A DNA stretch of 64,000 nucleotides from assembly GCF_000688375.1 (NCBI RefSeq), contig NZ_JIAF01000004.1, forward strand, positions 1,674,001 to 1,738,000, in the 5' to 3' direction. The notes under the pieces were generated by a model that saw only the letters and a program-made list of their open reading frames with translations, did not search any database and was not told where the DNA came from. The first letter of the stretch is position 1. The number at the start of each line of letters is the position of its first letter. This DNA comes from Prevotella sp. HUN102 (GTDB lineage Bacteria; Bacteroidota; Bacteroidia; Bacteroidales; Bacteroidaceae). A program made the position numbers and the translations under genes. Below, piece after piece: positions 17,407 to 24,731 of this stretch.

Positions 17407-18159
17407 TTATAGTTCAAGTGTAACTTTTGTTTCATCCACATTGATTTCGCCGGGATTATAAATAAACGTTACGGAGTCGTCATATAGAATGAAGTTTTTG
17501 GTAGGGTAGGCATCTATGTCTACAAAATATCCTTTTGCTTTGAGGCTGTCCTTTTCCGTATCAATATTCTTTGCTATCTGCTCAAGAATATCATCGGTCA
17601 GGTCTTTCAGGTCGTTGCCGAACTCATCGCTGAGCGACACTCGTTTACCAGTTTTCAAATCAACATTGTTTGCCAACGTGTATTTATTCGTTACGTCGCC
17701 GGTCTTTATCGTGATGTCCGATAGATAAACAATGTTTTCTCCCTTGCCTGCAATAAGTCTTGTCTTAATATCCAACGCCCAATCCAATTGACTGTATTCC
17801 TTTTCCCGTTCGTCAATATACTTAGCCATTTCTATATATTCAGTGGCATATCTGCTTACCAATTCGGGAATAGCCTGTTCGGGAGACAAAGGTTCGTAGC
17901 TGACGGCAAAGTAGTTGGGTTGAACTGTTCCCATACGCAAGAGCGAATCATTCACGGTCTGATATTGTTTACCCTTCAGATAGGTAAAATCAACGCTGAT
18001 TCTGCATTGCGCTCCATCCTTGAACGGCACAATACTGTCAATGACTATGTGCCCAAGAGGAATAGATAATTCCTTTGGTTTATCCTGTTTCTTGCCACAA
18101 CTGAATACAGTTGCAATGGCGAGAAGGAATGTAAAATACGCTAAATACTTTTTAATCAT
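17407..18159 (-). CDS. Lipoprotein with DUF3298/DUF4163-like body
   Basis: ATG at 18159 gives a 250-aa protein with a lipoprotein signal peptide ending ATVFSC (Cys21). The body, with NYFAVSYEPLS early and LANNVDLKTGKRVSLSDEF in the C-terminal half, resembles the RsiV/DUF3298 fold, which occurs in anti-sigma and peptidoglycan-related proteins. Function here is unknown. Its promoter box (minus-strand TAACTTTG at 18172-18179) faces that of the HAD gene. It is the first gene of an operon with rsmG. Confidence 0.8.
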   Translation of the reverse strand: MIKKYLAYFTFLLAIATVFSCGKKQDKPKELSIPLGHIVIDSIVPFKDGAQCRISVDFTYLKGKQYQTVNDSLLRMGTVQPNYFAVSYEPLSPEQAIPELVSRYATEYIEMAKYIDEREKEYSQLDWALDIKTRLIAGKGENIVYLSDITIKTGDVTNKYTLANNVDLKTGKRVSLSDEFGNDLKDLTDDILEQIAKNIDTEKDSLKAKGYFVDIDAYPTKNFILYDDSVTFIYNPGEINVDETKVTLEL

Positions 18160-18171
18160 TTTATTTCGTCG

Positions 18172-18200
18172 CAAAGTTACTAACTTTTTTTGTAACTTTG
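18172..18200. promoter_or_regulatory. Divergent promoter pair with mirrored -7 boxes
   Basis: Minus-strand TAACTTTG (18172-18179) serves the lipoprotein-rsmG operon and plus-strand TAACTTTG (18193-18200) serves the HAD gene. The boxes are 13 bases apart, so each lies within the other's polymerase footprint. Confidence 0.65.
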
Positions 18201-18226
18201 CCCACCAATTAGGAATTAATAAGGAA

Positions 18227-18847
18227 ATGATTAAAGCGTGTTTGTTTGATTTGGACGGCGTAGTGTTCGATACCGAACCTTTATATACCATATATTGGGG
18301 ACAGATTGGACGAAAGTATCATCCCGAAATAGAAGGTTTTGAATACAAGATAAAAGGTCAGACGTTGGTTCAAATCTATGAGAAATACTTCCCGGGAGAA
18401 GACGCCGTGCAGACGGAAATAACAAAAGGACTGGATGAATACGAAAAGAATATGAGCTACATCTATGTCGATGGTTTTGAGAAGTTTGTTCGTGAACTGA
18501 AAAAACAAGGCATAAAAACAGCCATTGTAACCAGTTCCAATCTTGCAAAGATGGAGATAGTCTATCATCATCATCCTGAACTGAAGTCTTATTTCGACCA
18601 CATTTTTACGTCAGAGGATTTCAAGGCGAGCAAACCCGATCCGGACTGCTATCTCACAGGTGCCGCGGCTTTCGGATATAAACCGAGCGAGTGCGTCGTT
18701 TTTGAAGACAGTTTCAACGGTTTGAAATCCGGATTGGCGGCAGGCGCACGTGTGATAGGGCTAAGCACCACCAATTCAGAGGCTTCGATAAGGGAATATA
18801 CTCAGGAAGTAATACCGAATTTCATTGGTTTTAGCCTGAATCAATAA
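18227..18847 (+). CDS. HAD-superfamily hydrolase, beta-phosphoglucomutase-like
   Basis: ATG at 18227 is chosen because the frame upstream overlaps the divergent promoter region. This 206-aa protein shows HAD motif I LFDLDGVVFDTEP (Asp8, Asp10), motif II AIVTSSN, the KPDPDCY lysine and motif III VFEDSFNGLKSG. It has a helical cap between motifs I and II. It likely dephosphorylates or isomerises a small phosphorylated metabolite; the substrate is not predictable. panB follows 62 bases later on the same strand. Confidence 0.9.
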   Translation: MIKACLFDLDGVVFDTEPLYTIYWGQIGRKYHPEIEGFEYKIKGQTLVQIYEKYFPGEDAVQTEITKGLDEYEKNMSYIYVDGFEKFVRELKKQGIKTAIVTSSNLAKMEIVYHHHPELKSYFDHIFTSEDFKASKPDPDCYLTGAAAFGYKPSECVVFEDSFNGLKSGLAAGARVIGLSTTNSEASIREYTQEVIPNFIGFSLNQ

Positions 18848-18909
18848 GGCATTTTCCCCGAGCATCACAGCTTAATAGAATCATAGTCTACAAAATATTA
18901 TTACTATAA

Positions 18910-19728
18910 ATGGGATATTTATCAACAGATAAAAAGAAGATAACTGCAAATATTTTCTTGCAGATGAAGGCGGCAGGCGAGAAGATAGCGCAAATGACAG
19001 CCTACGATTATACTACTGCAAAGATTCTTGATCAAGCCGGAATAGACAGTATCCTGATTGGCGACTCTGCATCCAACGTAATGGCAGGCAACGAAGACAC
19101 GCTTCCAATTACCTTGGAGCAGATAATTTACCACGCGCGCTCCGTGGCACGTGCGTGTTCGCATTGCCTTGTAGTCTGCGATATGCCATTCGGAAGCTAT
19201 CAGGTAAGCAAGGAAGAAGCCATTCGCAATGCCATCCGTATAATGAAAGAGAGTGGAGCGGACGCTTTGAAGCTGGAAGGCGGCGTGGAAATAGCAGATA
19301 CTATAAAGGGAATTATCAATGCAGGCATTCCCGTTGTAGGCCATCTTGGACTGACTCCACAGAGCATTCACAAGTTTGGAGGCTACGGGCTTCGTGCAAA
19401 AGAATCATCAGAAGCCGAAAAACTGATACAGGATGCACTGGCATTGGATACCGCGGGAGTATTTGCAATAACGCTTGAAAAAGTACCTGCCGAATTGGCA
19501 AGCAGAGTTACAAAGATGGTAAAGGCTGCAACGATAGGTATTGGCGCAGGCTCCGGAACCGACGGACAAGTTCTCGTATATGCCGATGCCTTGGGAATGA
19601 CGCAGGATTTCAAACCAAAATTCCTTCGATATTTTGCCGATGTGAAGACTTGTATGACAAATGGTGTTCAAGACTACGTGAAATCTGTGAAAGATTCTAC
19701 CTTTCCCAACGAGTCTGAATCATATTAA
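18910..19728 (+). CDS. panB: 3-methyl-2-oxobutanoate hydroxymethyltransferase
   Basis: First step of pantothenate synthesis: transfers a hydroxymethyl group from methylene-tetrahydrofolate to ketoisovalerate. This 272-aa protein has the family's ITANIFLQMKAAGEKIAQMTAYDY opening, metal-binding Asp in IGDSASNVMAG and CDMPFGSYQVS, KLEGG, and VVGHLGLTPQS. The length is normal. It ends at a strong terminator shared with the convergent M56 gene. Confidence 0.96.
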   Translation: MGYLSTDKKKITANIFLQMKAAGEKIAQMTAYDYTTAKILDQAGIDSILIGDSASNVMAGNEDTLPITLEQIIYHARSVARACSHCLVVCDMPFGSYQVSKEEAIRNAIRIMKESGADALKLEGGVEIADTIKGIINAGIPVVGHLGLTPQSIHKFGGYGLRAKESSEAEKLIQDALALDTAGVFAITLEKVPAELASRVTKMVKAATIGIGAGSGTDGQVLVYADALGMTQDFKPKFLRYFADVKTCMTNGVQDYVKSVKDSTFPNESESY

Positions 19729-19856
19729 TGTCTGTTGTTAATAATCAGACAGAGGGCTGAACGCCTGAGTTATTTCAATCATTAAACCACTTCTTAAATC
19801 ATTTATCTGCCAGGTTCTTACTCATTCAGGAGAAAGTTGGCGAACGATTTTGAAAA

Positions 19857-19896
19857 AGTTGGCGAGCAATCTTGAAATTGCTCGCCAACTTTTTTA
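19857..19896. terminator. Strong bidirectional terminator between panB and the M56 gene
   Basis: AGTTGGCGAGCAAT (19857-19870), loop CTTGAA, then ATTGCTCGCCAACT (19877-19890): a perfect 14-bp stem flanked by A and T runs. A partial extra copy of the left arm (AGTTGGCGAACGAT) lies just upstream. Confidence 0.9.
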
Positions 19897-19956
19897 TGAT
19901 TGCTCGGTATCTTTTTCCCCATTATTACAATAGGTGCAAAGCCGACTTAGCTGCAG

Positions 19957-21591
19957 CTACTTCTTCAAAGTAATGAGAATAGAGCTGCTGCCGTCCTTTC
20001 CTTTCTCCACACGCATTTCCTTGATGGTGTTTGGGTCAATCTTGTTTAGCTCTTCCTTTGCCACCTTTTTGCCGTCAATGAATATATTGTCGGGCATTTT
20101 TCCATTTACCTTTGCTGATGTGGAGGGAACAAATTTCTTGACAGGCGCAACCTCTTTTTTGTCGGAATTGTCTTTCTTCATCATCACTTTGAATGGCTTT
20201 CCATTCGCAGGGACCAAGACTATTTCCGACGCATAGCCGATGTAAGATAGTTCAAGTTTGTCGGATGGCTTGACTCCTGACAATTCAAAATCGCCATCTA
20301 CGTCTGCAACGGCACCTTTACCGTTGCCAATTATCCTTATAGTGGTGCCCACAAGTGGCAGACCGTCTGCTGCATCATATACAGTTCCTTTCACATCAAC
20401 GGTTTTGTCGTCTTCGGTCTTGGCTTTCATCGTTATCACAACAACACCATTTGCCCCCTTTTCGCCATATATGGCAGTAGCTGATTCCCCTTTCAGCACA
20501 TTGACAGATGCAATGTCATCGGGATTGATGTCGTCAATGGATTTTACTTCAACACCGTCTACAATGTAAAGAGGTGTCTTCTTGTCGTCTTGCTGACTTT
20601 GCTCCACGGCACTCGTTTCGTCGATGATGGCTTTGGCTTCTTCAGTGGTAGTTGCCTGTGGTGCTTCAGCCTTTATGCTTTGCTTTACTTCTTTTGCATT
20701 ACTCTCTTCATTTGCAGGTAGATAGGTAATGTTGGTCACTGTGCGTGCATTAACCATCAACGCAAGTGCAACGATTGGGAGAACGAACAACGCCTTGTAT
20801 GTCCGTTTATCGGAAGATTTAGATTTTAACATCATAGTAATTCTGTTTTTAAGGGTACTGTGATTGAAACTGTTGGCAGCGGAGTACCCACCGATGCCAG
20901 TAGCTTTTCGGATTAATAGATATTGATATTGACGCGCATTAATCCCTTTAGAGAGCACAGCCTCGTCAGCTTGGTATTCGTGTATGGCACGTAAGTCGAG
21001 CCGGAGCATCCAGATGGCTGGATTGAACCATTGAAAAGCTGTGAGAATGTCGGTAAGCACCACGTCCACCGTGTGCCGATGGGCGATATGGCCTCGTTCG
21101 TGTGCGAGAATTGCAGCATCGTTTTCCTCGTAATCCTTGCGTGAAAGAATAACGGTTTTATACCAACTTGACGGTGGTATGGGCTTGTCGGCCACGGCTA
21201 TTCGCGTACCGTCAGCCTGATGATGCAGTTCGCTTTCAGATATAAGACGACGAACTTGATAGATTGAATACAACGTGCGACCTAAAACGAAAGCAAATCC
21301 AGTCCAATAGAGGATGGTGCCGACCGTAATCCACCAAGGAGTTGATGGGATTTCTGCAACTTCTGCTGTTGAAACTGCTGCCACAGTCTTAACCGTGGGG
21401 GCTGCCATCTCGATATTTTCGTGGAAAGTAATGATGCAGAAAGGCAGAACAAAGGAAAGCACAGCCGTAGCGAGCAGCACGATTCTGTTAAGCCGATGGA
21501 ATGTTTCCTTCTGCAACAGGAGGCGGTAGAACATATAGAAAAGTGCAGTCCATCCTCCAACTTTCAGTATATAGATCAGGAATATTGTCAT
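19957..21591 (-). CDS. M56 (BlaR1-like) metallopeptidase with TonB plug and carboxypeptidase-regulatory-like domains
   Basis: This 544-aa inner-membrane protein has N-terminal membrane segments (about 1-110) around a cytoplasmic/periplasmic M56 peptidase with HERGH (His164, Glu165, His168) and [10 protein letters not shown] (about 204-213). Another membrane segment near 265-280 precedes an extracytoplasmic part: a TonB-receptor plug-like stretch ([10 protein letters not shown]...[13 protein letters not shown], about 335-395), a CarboxypepD_reg-like domain (about 398-465) and a second plug-like end. The start abuts the BlaI-type gene, so the pair likely forms a signal-induced repressor cleavage system. 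The signal is unknown. Confidence 0.88.
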   Translation of the reverse strand: MTIFLIYILKVGGWTALFYMFYRLLLQKETFHRLNRIVLLATAVLSFVLPFCIITFHENIEMAAPTVKTVAAVSTAEVAEIPSTPWWITVGTILYWTGFAFVLGRTLYSIYQVRRLISESELHHQADGTRIAVADKPIPPSSWYKTVILSRKDYEENDAAILAHERGHIAHRHTVDVVLTDILTAFQWFNPAIWMLRLDLRAIHEYQADEAVLSKGINARQYQYLLIRKATGIGGYSAANSFNHSTLKNRITMMLKSKSSDKRTYKALFVLPIVALALMVNARTVTNITYLPANEESNAKEVKQSIKAEAPQATTTEEAKAIIDETSAVEQSQQDDKKTPLYIVDGVEVKSIDDINPDDIASVNVLKGESATAIYGEKGANGVVVITMKAKTEDDKTVDVKGTVYDAADGLPLVGTTIRIIGNGKGAVADVDGDFELSGVKPSDKLELSYIGYASEIVLVPANGKPFKVMMKKDNSDKKEVAPVKKFVPSTSAKVNGKMPDNIFIDGKKVAKEELNKIDPNTIKEMRVEKGKDGSSSILITLKK

Positions 21592-21957
21592 TTATTCATT
21601 CTGATTTGATTCTATTTGCACTATGAGTTCCTTCAGTTCTTCGACGGATATCTTTTCCTCTTTAACAAACGAAGACACAGCATTGAGATAAGAGTTGTCG
21701 AAGTAGCTCTTTATAACGCCCGCAATACTTGTCTTGCCGTATTCCTCTTCGGTAACGGCAGCAAAATACTGGTAGGTGTTGCCATATTGCTTGTGGTCAA
21801 GGAAACCTTTCTTCTCGAGCATACGCACGATGGTGGAAAGCGTATTGATGTGTGGGCGTGGTTCGTTGTAGAACTCTTGCAGTTCGCGCACGAACATTGC
21901 CCCCTTTTGCCAATACAAATCCATAATCTCGCGTTCCTTGTTTGTCAGTTTCTTCAT
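21592..21957 (-). CDS. BlaI/MecI/CopY family transcriptional repressor
   Basis: This 121-aa winged-helix protein begins MKKLTNKEREIMDLYWQKGAMFVRELQEFY with the recognition region PHINTLSTIVRMLEKKGFLDH (about 32-52), typical of BlaI/MecI repressors that are cleaved when a partner M56 peptidase is activated. It is immediately followed by the M56 gene. The -7 box is minus-strand TATATTTG at 22022-22029. Confidence 0.93.
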   Translation of the reverse strand: MKKLTNKEREIMDLYWQKGAMFVRELQEFYNEPRPHINTLSTIVRMLEKKGFLDHKQYGNTYQYFAAVTEEEYGKTSIAGVIKSYFDNSYLNAVSSFVKEEKISVEELKELIVQIESNQNE

Positions 21958-22021
21958 TTTGTCTGCGTTTAAATTAAAACTTAAAATTCGCTAATTATCA
22001 ATGCGTCGTCAAATATCACTG

Positions 22022-22029
22022 CAAATATA
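22022..22029 (-). promoter_or_regulatory. -7 box of the BlaI-M56 operon
   Basis: Minus-strand TATATTTG. BlaI-type operators usually overlap such promoters, but I see no clear dyad I would name. Confidence 0.5.
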
Positions 22030-22087
22030 ACTATAAAAACAAACAGGTGCAACTAAAACTATTAGTTATTGTAAATTATTAACGATT

Positions 22088-22140
22088 AAAGACTAATTGC
22101 CAATTGTCTCGCTAATCAGTGAAACAGGCAGTTAGTCTTT
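22088..22140 (-). terminator. Hairpin downstream of the TPR-protein gene
   Basis: AAAGACTAATTGCC (22088-22101) pairs, with one mismatch, with GGCAGTTAGTCTTT (22127-22140). It lies about 70 bases past the stop of the TPR gene. Confidence 0.55.
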
Positions 22141-22212
22141 AAATCACGGATAATCCTATCAGTTTTCACGGAAACCCACAATCAGGAAGAAAAGGGCAGG
22201 GAAAGCCCTCTG

Positions 22213-23193
22213 CTATTCTTCAATTTCCATCTTGTCTTTATACATTTCCTCCAGATTTATCGGCGCAACGGTCTTTTGTTTCTGCTTGTCCTTCTGTGGA
22301 TGGTTGTCGATGGGTACGCCCGGTTTCTTATTTTTGTCTGAAACAGGTTGGCCGGATATGACAACTGTTTGAATCTTTGCAGAATCATTCTGCGCCATCG
22401 GCTTTGATTTCACGGCTGACGAATCCGAAACTCTGCTGCCGTGCAATGAGTCTGAAACGGCAACTGGAGGCAGATTCGGCGTGTTGATGATAATGGAGTC
22501 GAGCGAAATCTTACTCGTTATTCGGCGCAGACTATCTTCTTGCGCCTTGGCTAAGCGCAAACTGTCGGCACGCAGCTTGGCATCTATCTTTGCCTGACAC
22601 CCTGCCCGCATTCGTTGCACCTGTGCCAGACGTGCCTCTACGTCGTCAATGTTTCTGTACTTACGGTAATAATCTTCCGAAAGCGCATAGAAGTCGCGCG
22701 CTTTCTCCCAATTTTCAGCAAACATATAGCAGAAACCGAGCCGATAATATATCTCGGCTTTCTCGCGGTCGTAGCATACTTGCAGCGCATTCTCGTAATG
22801 TGGAATCGCAGCCTTGTACTGTTTCAGATTGAAATGACTTTCGCCGGCTGCAAAAAAATAGACCGAACGCTCGTGGGGAGCCAGCATCGAGAGCTTTGGA
22901 ATCACTTCGTCGAGATATTTCGCCGCCGCTTTATAGTCCCATTCGTGGTAATAGCACAAACCGATGTATGCCCTGAACCTGTCGTTCAGCTTATACTGCT
23001 TGTCCAAACGCTGAAAAATCAGCAATGCCTCCTGATACTTTGCCGATGTGAAATATTCAAGAGCCTTGTCCAATTGCACCGGATCCGGGTCTTTCGACTG
23101 AGCACGCAGAGAGAGGGAAAGGGAAAAGAACAACACAAGCAACAGTCCTCTGGCTATATTTTTGTTTAATAGAGTGGGAGAGAACGTGCGCAT
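22213..23193 (-). CDS. Exported tetratricopeptide-repeat protein
   Basis: From ATG at 23193 (326 aa) the N-terminus is a basic stretch then a hydrophobic signal (LLLVLFFSLSLSLRAQ). TPR-like helices run from about 40 to 195 (YFTSAKYQEALLIFQRL, YKAAAKYLDEVIP, YKAAIPHYENALQ, WEKARDFYALSEDYY), followed by a charged, Lys/Gln-rich low-complexity tail. It probably acts as a periplasmic scaffold; the partner is unknown. An ATG at 23268 would add 25 residues. Confidence 0.75.
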   Translation of the reverse strand: MRTFSPTLLNKNIARGLLLVLFFSLSLSLRAQSKDPDPVQLDKALEYFTSAKYQEALLIFQRLDKQYKLNDRFRAYIGLCYYHEWDYKAAAKYLDEVIPKLSMLAPHERSVYFFAAGESHFNLKQYKAAIPHYENALQVCYDREKAEIYYRLGFCYMFAENWEKARDFYALSEDYYRKYRNIDDVEARLAQVQRMRAGCQAKIDAKLRADSLRLAKAQEDSLRRITSKISLDSIIINTPNLPPVAVSDSLHGSRVSDSSAVKSKPMAQNDSAKIQTVVISGQPVSDKNKKPGVPIDNHPQKDKQKQKTVAPINLEEMYKDKMEIEE

Positions 23194-23337
23194 TTGCTGC
23201 TGGAACAACTGCAAAAAACGCTTTCTATTCCTTTGCACACCTATTATATATGATAGTTCATCACTCATAATTCTCTAATTTGCTTAAAAAACAATACACA
23301 ATATATCTCTTGCTGAATACATTCACACCTCTTGTGA

Positions 23338-23676
23338 TTATAGAGGAGTGAAAGGAACAGGTTTCTTGATGATTTCTTCGCCCAAACTCAGCAAGTCAAT
23401 GTCAATCAGTACGATAGCCTTTTGGTGGTTTTCGTGCGAATCGCCCATCTTTCGTTCGATTTCCTTGAACATACGTTTCAATTCCTCTTTTGTAAGTTCG
23501 GTATCGAAAATGCCGAGGCAATTCAGAAACTTGTCTGAAACCACTCCGACAGGCTCGGTCCATTGCGCTTCGGTAAAAGATATTCCGTGCAGCAATCCTT
23601 GCAGTATTTCCTTTGCCTTGGCAATGTTTTCCACTTGATTAATGTTTGATCCTAAAGAAATGATAGCCTTCATCAT
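23338..23676 (-). CDS. Short HPPK (FolK)-like protein
   Basis: This 112-aa protein resembles 6-hydroxymethyl-7,8-dihydropterin pyrophosphokinase, a folate-pathway enzyme: it has ISLGSNIN at the N-terminus, EPVGVVSDKFLNC in the middle and the DID metal-binding pair in VLIDIDLL. It lacks the usual Arg-rich segment before DID (here GDSHENHQKAIV) and the final ~35 residues. It may be a degenerate or specialised relative, not the housekeeping FolK. ATG at 23676 or 23673. Confidence 0.7.
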   Translation of the reverse strand: MMKAIISLGSNINQVENIAKAKEILQGLLHGISFTEAQWTEPVGVVSDKFLNCLGIFDTELTKEELKRMFKEIERKMGDSHENHQKAIVLIDIDLLSLGEEIIKKPVPFTPL

Positions 23677-24343
23677 ACTGCAAATATAGAAAATTTCTTC
23701 CAATTATTGGTCAGTTACGATAAAAACCTAAATACTTTACGGGTAAATTTTTCGCTTGCTATCTCGTATCTCTGTGTTTGAGGTCAGCTCGAACTAAAAG
23801 ATTTTGTGCATTGTTTTGTAAAAATTGAATACCCGAAAAACGTACCTCAAAGATTGTTGTTTTAGAAAAAATCAAGGATTGATTCTGTTGTTGGAATTGC
23901 ATTTTGGGAGGATAGGATTTCATTTGTCCGAAGATAGCTTTGCATTCTTCGGACAAATGAATTGTGTTCTTGCTATAAACGTATCGTGTTTATCGTAAGA
24001 ATGGGAGCAAAATATGTGAAGTATAATGAAGAAAATATATCAACAAGTCGGATATATTGTTCTAATCGTAACGCTTTAAAGAGTTTTGTAATGCACAAAA
24101 CCATTGATAAGTTTGTAAAATGCTTATAATAAACCTATTATCATTGCACGCTCATAACTCGCATATTTGAAAAATAAAAATCATTTGCCGAAAATAATCG
24201 AATTTTGAAAGGCGTTTTGTAAATATTATTCATATCTCTAATGAATATATTTTGCAAAACTGTTTGATGATTTTTGCAAAAACTAAGGACTATTAGATTT
24301 GTATTAGTCTTAATTGCTTTTAAAACTTATTTTTATCGCCACC
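23677..24343. other. AT-rich gene-free region with two hairpins
   Basis: No credible coding frame is seen. It contains the perfect 14-bp-stem hairpin at 23921-23959 and a longer imperfect AT-rich one (GTTTTGTAAAT.../...TTTTGCAAAAC, 24214-24260). Confidence 0.55.
23921..23959. repeat. Single-hairpin relative of the dispersed intergenic repeat
   Basis: CATTTGTCCGAAGA (23921-23934) pairs perfectly with TCTTCGGACAAATG (23946-23959). The reverse complement reads ACAAATG/CCGAAGAATGC..., like the left half of copy B at 35859. Confidence 0.65.
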
Positions 24344-24613
24344 TTAACTATAATGGCAATAAAGATAGATTAATGTGAGAAGTAAAAGAACGGCTATGAA
24401 TCCTTTGCCTATCCGGACGGCCTTTCTGCCGAATATGTCGATAAACATTTGCGTGGGGTCGCTGCTTCTACTGGGCAGAAGCGTCCATTTCCAATCAAAA
24501 ATCAGTCCTATGATATAGAGGACAACCAGAAATATGGCAACAAGGAGTCCATATTGTGGGTGTTCTTGAAGATAGGAGAATAGTTTTCCGAAGAAGTCAT
24601 TCAGTTGTTCCAT
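24344..24613 (-). CDS. Small two-helix membrane protein, possibly Imm17-like
   Basis: This 89-aa protein has hydrophobic segments at about 22-42 (YGLLVAIFLVVLYIIGLIF) and 68-88 (GFIAVLLLLTLIYLY) with the motif GLIFDWKWTLLP between them. This layout recalls immunity 17 family proteins of Bacteroidetes, but no toxin gene is adjacent, so a role in immunity is speculative. It lies downstream of thrA on the same strand, separated by a hairpin at 24633-24673. Confidence 0.6.
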   Translation of the reverse strand: MEQLNDFFGKLFSYLQEHPQYGLLVAIFLVVLYIIGLIFDWKWTLLPSRSSDPTQMFIDIFGRKAVRIGKGFIAVLLLLTLIYLYCHYS

Positions 24614-24632
24614 AGTCTTTGAAGGGTTAAGG

Positions 24633-24673
24633 AGGAGCGTTCATTTGCTCTTTAAAGAAAAATAAACGCTCCT
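24633..24673 (-). terminator. Hairpin downstream of thrA
   Basis: AGGAGCGTT (24633-24641) pairs with AACGCTCCT (24665-24673), extended by further imperfect AT pairs. It lies about 60 bases past the thrA stop. The following T tract is poor, so termination strength is uncertain. Confidence 0.5.
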
Positions 24674-24731
24674 GTCTTTCAGTATTATCAATATTTTAGT
24701 CTGTCTCTTGATTCAAATATCAGGAACGAAA

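Noticed and set aside
18020..18226. N-terminal extension of the HAD protein
   Set aside because: It overlaps the divergent lipoprotein gene and promoter region; the HAD fold begins at MIKACLFDLDG.
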